34,777 bases of DNA from Akkermansiaceae bacterium (GTDB lineage: Bacteria > Verrucomicrobiota > Verrucomicrobiia > Verrucomicrobiales > Akkermansiaceae). The stretch's first letter is position 1, and every line of letters begins with the position of its first letter. The notes under the pieces were generated by a model. The model made no database searches and was not told the origin of the DNA. It saw only the letters and a program-made list of their open reading frames with translations. The stretch spans positions 1 to 34,777 of the forward strand of contig JAIPKB010000033.1 in NCBI GenBank assembly GCA_021733795.1, in the 5' to 3' direction. The position numbers were made by a program, and so were the translations under genes. Positions 26,791 through 34,733 of this stretch are shown here, piece after piece.

Positions 26791-27882
26791 TTAGGAATCG
26801 CCGCCAATCTTGATGCCCTCGGCCTTGGCGGCTTCCGTGAGCATTTCGATGTAGGTTTCCGACAGGCCCGCGGCCTGGGCGTCGGCCATGCTCTTTTCGA
26901 CTTCCTCAAGGTCGGCCTGGCTGCGGATGGTCTTCCATGCCTCGCGGTAAGCCTGGCCCGGATCAACCTCGGGTTTGGCTCCCGTCTGGCCGTCGGTGAG
27001 CCGGGACAGTTCGGAATCGATCTGGGTCAGGCAGTCCTCAAGCGACCCGAGGTGTTCGGAACTGGGAGTCACCCATGCTTGGCCGGCGCTTTTCTCCGCC
27101 TGGTAGCGGGACTCCAGCGCGGCGGCTCTCTGTTCGATCGCCCGTTTGACGGTCGCCTGCTCGGTGCCGCTCATGCTTTCCAGTTCGGACGCCTGTTTTT
27201 CCATCCTGGCTTCATAGGTCGAGATGCTGGCGGCAACCTGGACGCGCAGGGATTGGAGCAGCTTGACCACCACCGGCAGCACTTCGCGATAGCTTTTCGA
27301 GGGTGCAAAGTTTTCATCCAGTTTGGCGAACGTACGCAGGGCAATGATGGAATGGCGGGCCGTCGCTTCCTGACGGATTTTTGTTTCCAACACGCGGGCG
27401 TCCATATCGTAGGCATTCGCCCGGTAGTCTGCGGCGGGAATCATCAGGCCGTCGATCTTGCGGCCGCCGGCCTCCACCTTTTGGGCTTCGTCGGTGAGTG
27501 TCTGGATCAGCGCGTTGGCCGCTTTGGTCCTCGTCCCGGTCGGGAATTTGGCCAGGAACGCCTGCACCGCCTGCACCCGCTCGGCATAGTCCTCGGCGGT
27601 GAGCAGGTCCGGGGTCGGAACGAGTTTCTCCAGCTTGGCAAACGCGATTTCGTCCTCCCGCACTTCGATGATCTTGTTCACCTGAAGTCTCGGCACCCGT
27701 TTGATGTCCTTGATGGAACCGGACTTGGTGCGGTTGTACTCAATGACAAAAACATCGCCCTCAGTCCGGAGGATTTTGCCTTCGAGGACAGTGCCGTCCT
27801 TGAGGGTGATGGTGTCTGCCGAGACCGGGAGCATGGCCAACAGCATGGAAATCAGGGAAGCGAACACAATTGGGAGTTTCAT
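26791..27882 (-). CDS. Secreted PTPDL-motif protein with coiled-coil region
   Basis: This 363-residue exported protein starts at MKLPIVFASL (signal peptide to about SADT, residue 23); the open frame extends 14 codons upstream without signal character. Residues ~23-75 are a small beta-barrel-like region (DTITLKDGTVLEGKILRTEGDVFVI), a pattern often seen in verrucomicrobial envelope proteins. A conserved-looking LVPTPDLL lies at 88-94 (PTPDL 89-93), and the remaining ~250 residues are mostly charged helices with likely coiled coil. I recall PTPDL-family proteins as lineage-specific to Verrucomicrobiota with no known function. It sits between the large thioredoxin-like lipoprotein-type protein and hisB, 48 bp downstream of the former, so a shared envelope role with that neighbour is possible. 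Confidence 0.7.
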   Translation of the reverse strand: MKLPIVFASLISMLLAMLPVSADTITLKDGTVLEGKILRTEGDVFVIEYNRTKSGSIKDIKRVPRLQVNKIIEVREDEIAFAKLEKLVPTPDLLTAEDYAERVQAVQAFLAKFPTGTRTKAANALIQTLTDEAQKVEAGGRKIDGLMIPAADYRANAYDMDARVLETKIRQEATARHSIIALRTFAKLDENFAPSKSYREVLPVVVKLLQSLRVQVAASISTYEARMEKQASELESMSGTEQATVKRAIEQRAAALESRYQAEKSAGQAWVTPSSEHLGSLEDCLTQIDSELSRLTDGQTGAKPEVDPGQAYREAWKTIRSQADLEEVEKSMADAQAAGLSETYIEMLTEAAKAEGIKIGGDS

Positions 27883-27930
27883 GGAATATCGGATGGAATG
27901 GATGGATGGGAGCGGGACTATCACCCAAAA

Positions 27931-30093
27931 TCACGGGGCTGGCAAGAGCGCTTGTTGGAAACTCTCAACAGTTTCCACAAGTTGGGTGCTGCCGTCCGGC
28001 CGCAGGATTTTCACCGCAGTGGCGGGCATCTCGTCCTTGGCGGTCGCGGAGCGCCGGTTCACCACCCTCAATGGCAGCCTGGCGATCGCGGTGTTCAACT
28101 CCGCCGGCACCTCCCCGCCAACCACCACCGCGGGCGCGTGGTGCCTTGCCAAGGTCGCCACGATCAGGTCGGTGTGCAAGATCGGGCTCTTCAGGGTGAC
28201 CAGCGGCAGCGCGATGGCCTGGGCCGTGAAGGACTCCACCAGCGGCCTGCCGCGTACCGCCATCCGGCTCTCGTTGGCTGAAATCAGCCCGGCGGATGAC
28301 TCGTCGAACAACATCGTCAGATCAGTGACGGGCAGATCCATGACCTGGGCGGAGTCCGGACATTCCTTGAGAAAACCATCCTTGGCGAAAAGCTCGGCAG
28401 CGGTGGTGGCCAGATCATCGGCCCAACTGAGCCCACTCTCATCCCCGGTCACATCACAAACATCCAGGCTGGCTTGCAACGCCAGACTGTAGAGAAATGC
28501 CCGGCCCACGGAAACCGAGGGGATCGTTCGCTGGGAATACTGCCACAATTCGCGACCGTCAGAGAACGCCTTGCGGGCTTTATTCAACAACGCGACCGCC
28601 CGGTCGCGATAGCTCTCGTCACCGGTGGCGGTGAAGGCCGCCGCATAGGCCGAAACCATCCGGAAGGTGGTGGGGGCATGGGCCTGTTGGTCCTTGCGCC
28701 TGCCCGGGGTCCGGGCCTGCCGCGCCTCCAGCAGCCGCTTGCAAGCCGCCTCGTAGCGGGGCTTGAATTCCTCCGGCGAGAGCCCGAGGCGGGCGGCAAT
28801 TTGGGGTACCGACTCTTTCATCCCGAACGAGTTGCACCGGAAAAAATCGCGTTGGGGGTCCACCTCGGACGGCAGGTTGCCCAGTCCGTGCATGCGGGTG
28901 GCGGCGACCCACCATGAGACATCCTCCGCCGGCAGCACGGCGTTCACTTCCTCCAGAGTCCACAGCGAGGCGCGAATTGGTGTTGTCACACCAGCTCCCA
29001 AGGCAAACAACCCGTCGCTGGTGGCGTAGTGGCTCTCCAGATACGCCAGCACCCCCATCGCCCGATCCAAGACCACCTCGTCGCCCGTGGCTTGGTAGGC
29101 CAGGCACAGGGCCACCACCGCCAGCGCCTGCCGGTTGGCGTCACGTTCGAATGCCGGCAACGACCAATCGCCACCCCGGCGCGCCGTGTAGAGACCGCCA
29201 TCGAGCGGATCGAACATCGGGCTGGGCAGCAGGTCGATCATCAATTCACGCACCGTGCGCAAGCAGCGGGCCCGGACCTCGGCGGGCAGCGCCTGGCACA
29301 GCGCCGCACTCGACAGCGTCTCGAGCCCGCCGGTCGGAAACAACCCGCCCGCCTCGTCAAATGATCGTGACACCGGATCGTAGAGCGAGGTCAGTTGGCG
29401 GATGGAGCGGACCACATCCTCGGCGGGCTCCTTGCTCGCGATATCCACGTTCCTACGCTTTTTCATCCGCTCCAGGCGGTTGGCGCTGTCCATCGCGCTG
29501 TTGGCATTGACGTATTCCCGGTTGTTGCCCCAGGACTCGATGACCATGGCGTGGCTCTTGTCGAACAACTCGCAAACCTTGCCCGTTTCCCCACCCGGAA
29601 CCGGAATCCATGCCACCGGGTTGCGATCAGGGGTCAGCCAGACGAACATCGGCAGTTGCACGGATCGATTGATCTCCGCCGCCAGGTCCGCGGTGAGCAG
29701 ACCCATCTCGCGGGCGGCGTCACCGTCCACCAACACCGGCACATAGTTGTCGTTGATCGTCGCCAGCAGGGTGGGATTGGCCTGCAATTCCTCAAGCACC
29801 TTTTGGAAGCCGCCGTATTGCGGCAGCGCGATCACCGCCAGGACCATCCGCTGCGCCGCCCGGGCCCGCTCGAAACTTTCCTTGCTCCACGGCTGCCAGC
29901 ACACCGGGGATCCCGCCTGGCTGCGATACACCTCGCCGGGCAAATCCGCCACCTGATTGCTGTTCAACTCCGCAGCGATCACCGGCGGCGGCCCCTCCTC
30001 TACGGCCACCTCCCGCTCCCGGCAAGACGCTGTTGAAAGAACCACGGCCACCCCGCCCAGCCCCAGGACCGCGCGTCTGAAGTCGTCATTCAT
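27931..30093 (-). CDS. YyaL/DUF255-like protein without CxxC, probable envelope protein
   Basis: This ~720-residue protein starts at MNDDFRRAVLGLGG; nearby ATGs at 30099 and 30102 are alternatives. The N-terminus is signal-like and ends VVLSTASCRE, a weak lipobox with Cys at ~24. Residues ~55-180 resemble the thioredoxin-like DUF255 domain of YyaL/SPATA20 proteins (PVCWQPWSKESFERARAAQRM…INDNYVPVLVDGDAARE), and the rest is an alpha/alpha six-hairpin-like region (GGLFPTGG, DPLDGGLYTARRGGDWSLPAFE). The CxxC redox motif expected after the LAVIALP strand is missing (PQYGGFQK), so oxidoreductase activity is unlikely. Function is unknown; YyaL relatives have been linked to thioredoxin-like and cellobiose-epimerase-like folds. 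It is divergent from the ParA-like gene across a 118-bp gap. Confidence 0.75.
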   Translation of the reverse strand: MNDDFRRAVLGLGGVAVVLSTASCREREVAVEEGPPPVIAAELNSNQVADLPGEVYRSQAGSPVCWQPWSKESFERARAAQRMVLAVIALPQYGGFQKVLEELQANPTLLATINDNYVPVLVDGDAAREMGLLTADLAAEINRSVQLPMFVWLTPDRNPVAWIPVPGGETGKVCELFDKSHAMVIESWGNNREYVNANSAMDSANRLERMKKRRNVDIASKEPAEDVVRSIRQLTSLYDPVSRSFDEAGGLFPTGGLETLSSAALCQALPAEVRARCLRTVRELMIDLLPSPMFDPLDGGLYTARRGGDWSLPAFERDANRQALAVVALCLAYQATGDEVVLDRAMGVLAYLESHYATSDGLFALGAGVTTPIRASLWTLEEVNAVLPAEDVSWWVAATRMHGLGNLPSEVDPQRDFFRCNSFGMKESVPQIAARLGLSPEEFKPRYEAACKRLLEARQARTPGRRKDQQAHAPTTFRMVSAYAAAFTATGDESYRDRAVALLNKARKAFSDGRELWQYSQRTIPSVSVGRAFLYSLALQASLDVCDVTGDESGLSWADDLATTAAELFAKDGFLKECPDSAQVMDLPVTDLTMLFDESSAGLISANESRMAVRGRPLVESFTAQAIALPLVTLKSPILHTDLIVATLARHHAPAVVVGGEVPAELNTAIARLPLRVVNRRSATAKDEMPATAVKILRPDGSTQLVETVESFQQALLPAP

Positions 30094-30211
30094 ACTCATC
30101 ATGAAGGGGGATGATTCTAGCCCGCCGACCACTTGTCGAGTACATCTTTGAATAAAAAACTTCCGCTTGGGCCAGGATCCGTTATCCTAAGCCCGCAAGT
30201 TACTCTACCGC

Positions 30212-31003
30212 GTGACCACCATCGCAATTTCCAGCCAAAAGGGAGGCGTCGGCAAGACCACCCTTTCCATCAATCTGGCCCATGCCTTCGCGCGGGCCGG
30301 GGTCAACACGTTGCTGGTGGATGCCGATCCCCAGGGGTCCGTCGGACTCTCCCTCACCCGCCAGTCCCGGCTGTTGACCGGGTTTTATGATTTTCTGGCG
30401 GATCCGACCACCCCGTTGGAGCAGTTGATCGTGCCGACCCGGCTGAGCACTTTTTCGTTGGTCACCTGCGGCCAGGCCAGTGACTACGAGGCCGGCGGTG
30501 GTGCCACCGGCACCCATCTCGCCCGGGTGCGCAGCTTTTTGCGGCAGATCGCCGACCGCGGTTTCGGCCTTTGTCTGATCGATACCGCCGCCGGGTTGTT
30601 CGGCATCACCGGGGACATCATCACCTCCAGCAGTGCGGTCCTCATTCCCCAGCAGGCCGAGCCACTCGGCATCCGTTCGGTGCCCAAGTTGCTGGACGGC
30701 CTCAACCGGCTGCGGATCATGAATCCTCGGCTCAACGTGCTCGGCGTCTGCCTCACCATGGTCCAGCACGAGCTGGCGGAAAGCCGCGAGGTCGCCGCCG
30801 CCCTGCGCCAACTGTTGCCTCCGGAAATGGTCTTCCAAACCCAGATCCCCCGGGATTCGCTGTTTGTCCGGGCCAGTGCCCGCGGTTTGCCCATCGGCGT
30901 GCTCGAAGAGGGTGCCGGAGCCTTGGCGGTGTTCGATTCGCTTCGCGGGGAGGTCGATCTCAAACTCGAAGCCGACTCCCGCAGCTCCAACACCTTCGGC
31001 TAA
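30212..31003 (+). CDS. ParA/MinD family ATPase
   Basis: This 263-residue P-loop ATPase has a deviant Walker A with signature lysine, KGGVGKTT (residues 10-17, Lys10), DADPQGS (37-43, Walker A'), LIDTAAG and the late PRDSLFVRASARG segment, all in the ParA/Soj branch. There is no N-terminal DNA-binding helix-turn-helix. It starts at GTG with no ATG nearby. No parB or parS site lies next to it, so it is an orphan ParA; such proteins position other cargo (chemoreceptors, polar complexes, carboxysomes). The next gene overlaps its stop by one base (TAATG) and encodes a roadblock-like protein with a long proline-rich linker, an obvious candidate partner. Confidence 0.88.
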   Translation: MTTIAISSQKGGVGKTTLSINLAHAFARAGVNTLLVDADPQGSVGLSLTRQSRLLTGFYDFLADPTTPLEQLIVPTRLSTFSLVTCGQASDYEAGGGATGTHLARVRSFLRQIADRGFGLCLIDTAAGLFGITGDIITSSSAVLIPQQAEPLGIRSVPKLLDGLNRLRIMNPRLNVLGVCLTMVQHELAESREVAAALRQLLPPEMVFQTQIPRDSLFVRASARGLPIGVLEEGAGALAVFDSLRGEVDLKLEADSRSSNTFG

Positions 31004-31677
31004 TGAATCCGATCACCCCATGGCTGGACGCTGATGAAGTCAGGCAGTTGGCGGCCAAGCTGCTCAGCCCTCCGGCCGGTGCGCTCGGCGGTCGCTCCCA
31101 GGAGGCCGGGTTCGATGCCGGGTTTGTCGGGTTCTCCCCCATTTCCCAGGCCAATCCCATGGCGGCCCCCGTGCCGCCCCCTTTGCCAGCCCCCGTGCCA
31201 GCCCCCGTGCCAGCCCCTGCGGCGGCCCCGGTTCCCCGCCCGGAGATGCCCGCTCCGCCGCCAGTCGCCGTGACCCCTGCGGCCCCGCCGCCGCCGGCCG
31301 ACCCGTTGATTGCCGCCCGTGGTCCGTTTCTCGATCGGATCGGGCGGTTCCGTGACTGGTTGCACCACCATTTCGGCGCGTCCGGGGTTTTCATTCTGGA
31401 TCGGGAGGGGTTCGTGATTTTCGACGAAAGCGGCCACGGCAAGCTGCATTTCCTGGCCCGCAGTCTGGCGCTCACCTCCCGCCGGCCGGGCAATCCAGCC
31501 GGCAACGTCCACGTCAAGATCGGCACCTCTGCCACGCTCGAGGTCATTCCGGTGGAAACCCCATACGGCTGGCTCGTGCTTGGCGCGGTGGTTCCCGAGC
31601 CGATGCAGCCGGCTGCCATCACCGTCATCATCGAGGCCCTCACCCAGGTCGCCGCCCCGCCCGCCACCGGTGGCTGA
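31003..31677 (+). CDS. Proline-rich roadblock/LC7-like protein
   Basis: This 224-residue protein starts at the ATG overlapping the parA-like stop (TAATG); the open frame continues upstream inside parA, but there it is only a shadow. Residues 1-50 are a short soluble head, ~52-105 are strongly Pro/Ala-rich with repeated (V)PAP units, and ~110-215 read like a roadblock/LC7 fold: GVFILDREGFVIFDE, LALTSRR, HVKIGTSATLEVIPVETPYGWLVLGAVV and a final helix. Roadblock proteins (MglB, for example) act as GTPase partners or dimeric scaffolds. No GTPase gene is adjacent. Coupling with an orphan ParA suggests a positioning module in which this protein links ParA to a cargo. The roadblock assignment is by pattern and moderate. 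Confidence 0.65.
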   Translation: MNPITPWLDADEVRQLAAKLLSPPAGALGGRSQEAGFDAGFVGFSPISQANPMAAPVPPPLPAPVPAPVPAPAAAPVPRPEMPAPPPVAVTPAAPPPPADPLIAARGPFLDRIGRFRDWLHHHFGASGVFILDREGFVIFDESGHGKLHFLARSLALTSRRPGNPAGNVHVKIGTSATLEVIPVETPYGWLVLGAVVPEPMQPAAITVIIEALTQVAAPPATGG

Positions 31678-31822
31678 ATTCTGATGCTGCTGGCGATCAG
31701 CAATTCCCCAAACGCCACCACCCGCCCTTCGATATGGTCGGGCGCAGGCACGGCCGCTCCGTCGTGCACCAGACCGCAAAGGGCAAGCTCAGGCTCCGCG
31801 TCGAGGGCGGCGCCAAACACGC

Positions 31823-32803
31823 TCAATTGATTTCCAATGCCTTCACTCCTTCATTGGTGATCTTTACTGGCTGGATCAGGCCTTTTTCATCGAAGTGCAT
31901 TTCGTCAATGCAGGTTTCCCGCGAATTGGCGTCGGTTTCCCTCAACGGCCGCCGGTGATAAACCGCGAACCAGCGGTCCTTGCCCGGCACGTGGATGACC
32001 GAGTGATGCCCGGCTCCGGTCGCGATCGCCGGATCCTGTTGCAGGATTTTCGCGATCCGGGTGAACGGGCCGAACGGGGAATCCGCCATCGCATAGGCAA
32101 CGCAGTAGTTCGGGCCGGTCCAGCCGCTCTCGGACCACATGAAGTAATATTTGCCGTTGCGGATGAACATGCACGGCCCTTCGACATACCCTTGTGGAGT
32201 GATCTCCTTGAAAATCGTGCCGTCCGCCTGTGGGACGAAGCCGGTGAAATCGGCGTTGAGCCTGGCGATGTTGCAATGCTGCCAGCCGCCGTAGATCAGG
32301 TAATGGCTGCCGTCCGCGTCCTTGAAAACGTATTGGTCGATGGGTTGTGCGCCGTTGTGGAATTTGTCGATCAGCGGCTTGCCGAGGTAGTCCCGGTAGG
32401 GACCTTCCGGTTTGTCTGCCACGGCGATGCCGATGCCACCTTCCTGTTGGTCGTTCTGGATGTCGTTCGCACCGAAAAACAGGAAATATTTCCCGTCCTT
32501 GCGGATGATCGATGGTGCCCACATCGCACGCTTCGCCCATTTGATTTCCTTCGTGCTGAGGATGTTTTCATGCTTCGTCCATTTCACCAGATCCGGCGAG
32601 GAGAAGGCGTCGAAGTGCAACTGCTTGTCGTAGGGCGCGGAGAACGTCGGATAGATCCAGCAGGTATTGTCGAAAATGATCCCCTCGGGATCGGCATACC
32701 AACCGGGGAAAACCGGATTGCCGGGCTTGTCAGCGGCAGGCGAATTCATGAACCCGGCGGTCATGGCCATGGCGATGATGAGTGTACAATTGCAGGTTCT
32801 CAT
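31823..32803 (-). CDS. Secreted glycoside hydrolase family 43 protein
   Basis: This 326-residue exported five-bladed propeller glycosidase has a signal-like N-terminus (TLIIAMAMTAGFMNSPAAD). GH43 catalytic acids are visible: the general base Asp in GWYADPEG (blade 1), the pKa-modulating Asp in QPIDQYVFKD, and the general acid Glu in GYVEGPCMF. Other family segments are MWAPSIIRKDGKYFLFF and GHHSVIHVPGKDRWFAVYH. Known activities are alpha-L-arabinofuranosidase, endo-arabinanase and beta-xylosidase; which applies is not clear. There is no accessory carbohydrate-binding module. It is convergent with the roadblock gene and follows the PDZ protein gene (same strand) across a 308-bp repeat-rich gap, so it is probably a separate transcript. 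Confidence 0.9.
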   Translation of the reverse strand: MRTCNCTLIIAMAMTAGFMNSPAADKPGNPVFPGWYADPEGIIFDNTCWIYPTFSAPYDKQLHFDAFSSPDLVKWTKHENILSTKEIKWAKRAMWAPSIIRKDGKYFLFFGANDIQNDQQEGGIGIAVADKPEGPYRDYLGKPLIDKFHNGAQPIDQYVFKDADGSHYLIYGGWQHCNIARLNADFTGFVPQADGTIFKEITPQGYVEGPCMFIRNGKYYFMWSESGWTGPNYCVAYAMADSPFGPFTRIAKILQQDPAIATGAGHHSVIHVPGKDRWFAVYHRRPLRETDANSRETCIDEMHFDEKGLIQPVKITNEGVKALEIN

Positions 32804-32963
32804 AAGGGGACAGGATCACAGAAAGAATCGCCGGAGGCAACAGAAAAATTCACTGCTGCTAATTGCGAGGAAATTGCTGGGGTTGGTGTGCATGAGGGGC
32901 GGAAGAGAGGTCCGGAGACCGGGAGAGAAGATGTTCTATTTGCGGCGCGCTGGCTTCGGCCGA

Positions 32964-33100
32964 CGAGGCAAAGCGGGTGCTTCAGTCCGCCTCGCCAATG
33001 GGGAGCGCAAGGAGGACGGCAAAGCTCGCCGATCTTGCGCCTTTCATTGGCGATGTGGGCGGGCCGCCCACATGCCTTGAGGTGGGCGGGGACGCCCACC
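32964..33100. repeat. Composite cluster of hairpins between the PDZ and GH43 genes
   Basis: Within the 308-bp gap (32804-33111), several dyads are packed together. CGAGGC (32964-32969) pairs with GCCTCG (32989-32994). CGCCAATG (32993-33000) plus GCGCAAG (33005-33011) pair with CTTGCGC (33034-33040) plus CATTGGCG (33045-33052). ATGTGGGCGG (33053-33062) meets CCGCCCACAT (33064-33073). GGTGGGCG-GGGA-CGCCCACC spans 33081-33100. The last, with a GNRA-like loop, ends 11 bp beyond the PDZ gene stop and may act as its terminator. A GCTTCAGT…GCCAATG pair inside (32979-33000) resembles the dispersed 28-bp repeat. The rest of the gap holds no gene. Confidence 0.6.
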
Positions 33101-33111
33101 CCCCTTGCCCC

Positions 33112-34104
33112 TTATGGGTGGCGGTCGCCGAGGCCCTTGAGGAGGTGCTCGATGGCACCGGAGTTTTTCAGGAGATCGCCGGGGTTGAGCTGCTGCTCGG
33201 TGCCGTCGGGCTGGATGAGCAGGATCTTGCCGCTGAGAATGGTGGCGGGATCGAGTTTGCTGAAGTCGATGCCCTTGAGGGCATCGGCCGGGCTGCCGCC
33301 GGGCTGCAGGGCCTTGTCGAGCGGGATCTCGGTGCGGGTGCCATCCGGGGCGATGAGCACGATCTTGCTGGCGGTGGTGGGATTGGCGGGCTCCGGAGCG
33401 GGGGTGTGGAAACCTTCCAGCGCCTTGGCGATGGTGCCGAGATCGATGCCCTTGAGTGCCTGTTCGATGGCCTTGGAGTCGATGTCCTCAAGCTTCAGGC
33501 CGTCGAGCGCCCCGGCGATGGCGTTGGGATCGATATTTCCGAGTTTCAAGCCTTTCATCGCCTGGCCGATGGCGTGCGGATCAATGCCGGACTGGCCGAA
33601 TGCCTCGGCGGCTTGTTTCATCAGGTCCGGGGAAAGCCGCGGATGGTGGGAGGCGGCTGGCGGAGCCGGCTGGTGGCGATGCGGCGGCTCGGGCCGGGGG
33701 GCGAGGGTGACGGTGGCGCGGGTGACGACCCCGCGGTGAAGAAACTCGAAGGACGCCTGATCGCCGGGTTTGGCGCTGGAAACGAGGATCTGGAGCTGCT
33801 CGGGGAGGACCAGGATCTGGTGGTTCCAGTGGAGCAGGATGTCGAGGGTTTCAACCCCGGCCTGGTCCGCCGGGCTGCCCGGCATGACCCCGCGGACGAT
33901 GAGTCCGGCTCCGGGCTGAAGGTGGGGAAGTTGGTGGCGGAGTTCGTCGGAGATGCGTTCGGTCGCGACGCCGAAGAGCGGGCGGGCGGCGGGAACCGCG
34001 TGGCTGGCGGCCGGCCTGGGGGCGTGGTCTTGGGCAGCGAGCGGGGTGATGGCGGCGGCGCTCAGGCAGAGCAGCGGGGTGATGAAGCGGATCGTTGTTC
34101 TCAT
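33112..34104 (-). CDS. Secreted PDZ-domain protein with internal repeats
   Basis: This 330-residue exported protein starts at MRTTIRFITPLLCLSAAAIT (cleavage near LAAQ); a longer open frame to 34197 would bury the signal and is rejected. A PDZ-like domain covers ~44-135 (FGVATERISDEL…GVMPGSPADQAGVETLDILLHW). A Pro/His-rich linker follows. Three tandem 17-residue helical units start at 174, 191 and 208, each opening ID(P/S)xAI and carrying GLKL/GIDL. The C-terminus has a duplicated ~38-residue unit (KIVLIAPDGT at 247 and KILLIQPDGT at 293). The protease domain usual in DegP/HtrA-type PDZ proteins is absent, so it is likely a periplasmic binding or scaffold protein. Function was not recognised. 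It is preceded by a long gene-poor gap. Confidence 0.7.
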   Translation of the reverse strand: MRTTIRFITPLLCLSAAAITPLAAQDHAPRPAASHAVPAARPLFGVATERISDELRHQLPHLQPGAGLIVRGVMPGSPADQAGVETLDILLHWNHQILVLPEQLQILVSSAKPGDQASFEFLHRGVVTRATVTLAPRPEPPHRHQPAPPAASHHPRLSPDLMKQAAEAFGQSGIDPHAIGQAMKGLKLGNIDPNAIAGALDGLKLEDIDSKAIEQALKGIDLGTIAKALEGFHTPAPEPANPTTASKIVLIAPDGTRTEIPLDKALQPGGSPADALKGIDFSKLDPATILSGKILLIQPDGTEQQLNPGDLLKNSGAIEHLLKGLGDRHP

Positions 34105-34467
34105 GGTGGGCGGGGTAGGGTTGCTCACTGGGAGCGACCTCCGGAGCCCGGCTTGTCTGAGGATTTGCAGGATATCCGGGATATTTGGCAAGGTCATTTC
34201 ATTTGGCTGACCTGCAACTTCCCGTCCGCGTCCACCTCCTCCCGCAGTTTCTCCATCCCCTCATCCAACAAAATCATCCGGTATCGACTCGCCACGCAAT
34301 CCTGCGCGGCTCGCCCCTACGGGGCACGTCGCGTGCACTCCTGTCCAAAACCCTCCGTTCCTGCGGGGTTTTCCTTGCCCACTCAGAGCCGTAGATGCCC
34401 CGGCTGCCACAGACCATTGATCCCCTATTCCATACCTCCCTGGCACCAGATTGACGTCTTCCTCTTC

Positions 34468-34515
34468 ATCCGTGCCATCCGTGGTCAGAGATCCCAAACC
34501 ACGGATCACACGGAT
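34468..34515. repeat. Inverted repeat with internal ATCCGTG duplication
   Basis: The left arm (34468-34485) is ATCCGTG-CC-ATCCGTGGT. The right arm (34498-34515) is its reverse complement except at the two bases between the repeated heptamers. The loop is 12 bases. Repeats built on ATCCGTG(G) are common in genomes of environmental bacteria of this superphylum, to my recollection; none is tied to a gene here. Confidence 0.65.
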
Positions 34516-34519
34516 AAGG

Positions 34520-34547
34520 CTTCAGTAGCCGCGTTGGTCACAACGCG
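34520..34547 (+). repeat. Dispersed 28-bp palindromic repeat, copy 2
   Basis: This copy has CTTCAGTAGC followed by the dyad CGCGTTG-gtca-CAACGCG and differs from copy 1 (25492-25519, opposite strand) at a single base. GCCAATG follows at 34551-34557, as it does after copy 1. It lies 5 bp after the ATCCGTG inverted repeat. Confidence 0.85.
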
Positions 34548-34733
34548 CCTGCCAATGGACAGCTCCAGAAATCGCGCCCGGTCACAGCAGCCCCAGATCC
34601 CGCCCCGTCAAGAGGAAATCGGGAGCTTTTCCCTGAGAGGGTGCAGGACAGATTTGTTCAAAGCCTGATGATTTCTTCTATTCCCGCATTTTTTTGTTGA
34701 CGGGGTATATGGGAACGCATAGACCTGCCCCGT

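Larger units (their letters stand above)
34105..34733. other. 629-bp gene-poor region with dispersed repeats
   Basis: No convincing gene is present. A minus-strand 27-codon frame (34194-34277, MILLDEGMEKLREEVDADGK…) could be a relic or microprotein. CCCC-TAC-GGGG sits at 34314-34324. An 18-bp near-perfect inverted repeat (34468-34515) and the second copy of the 28-bp repeat (34520-34547) follow. A possible promoter for the last gene has TTGACG at 34697-34702 and TAGACC at 34720-34725 (17-bp spacing), which would give a nearly leaderless mRNA; the -10 is weak. Confidence 0.45.

Noticed and set aside
30212..31677. Calling the ParA/roadblock pair an MglAB motility system
   Set aside because: The ATPase has ParA motifs (KGGVGKTT, DADPQGS), not Ras-like GTPase motifs; no MglA is present.
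31684..31830. 48-codon plus-strand frame between the roadblock and GH43 genes
   Set aside because: It is low complexity, overlaps the GH43 end, and has no ribosome site or recognisable homology; the 145-bp convergent gap is judged non-coding.
34194..34277. 27-codon minus-strand frame MILLDEGMEKLREEVDADGK…
   Set aside because: It is too short and lacks a ribosome site and family; its overlap with the ATG at 34197 is interesting, but the PDZ gene signal peptide starts at 34104. Left as a possible relic.
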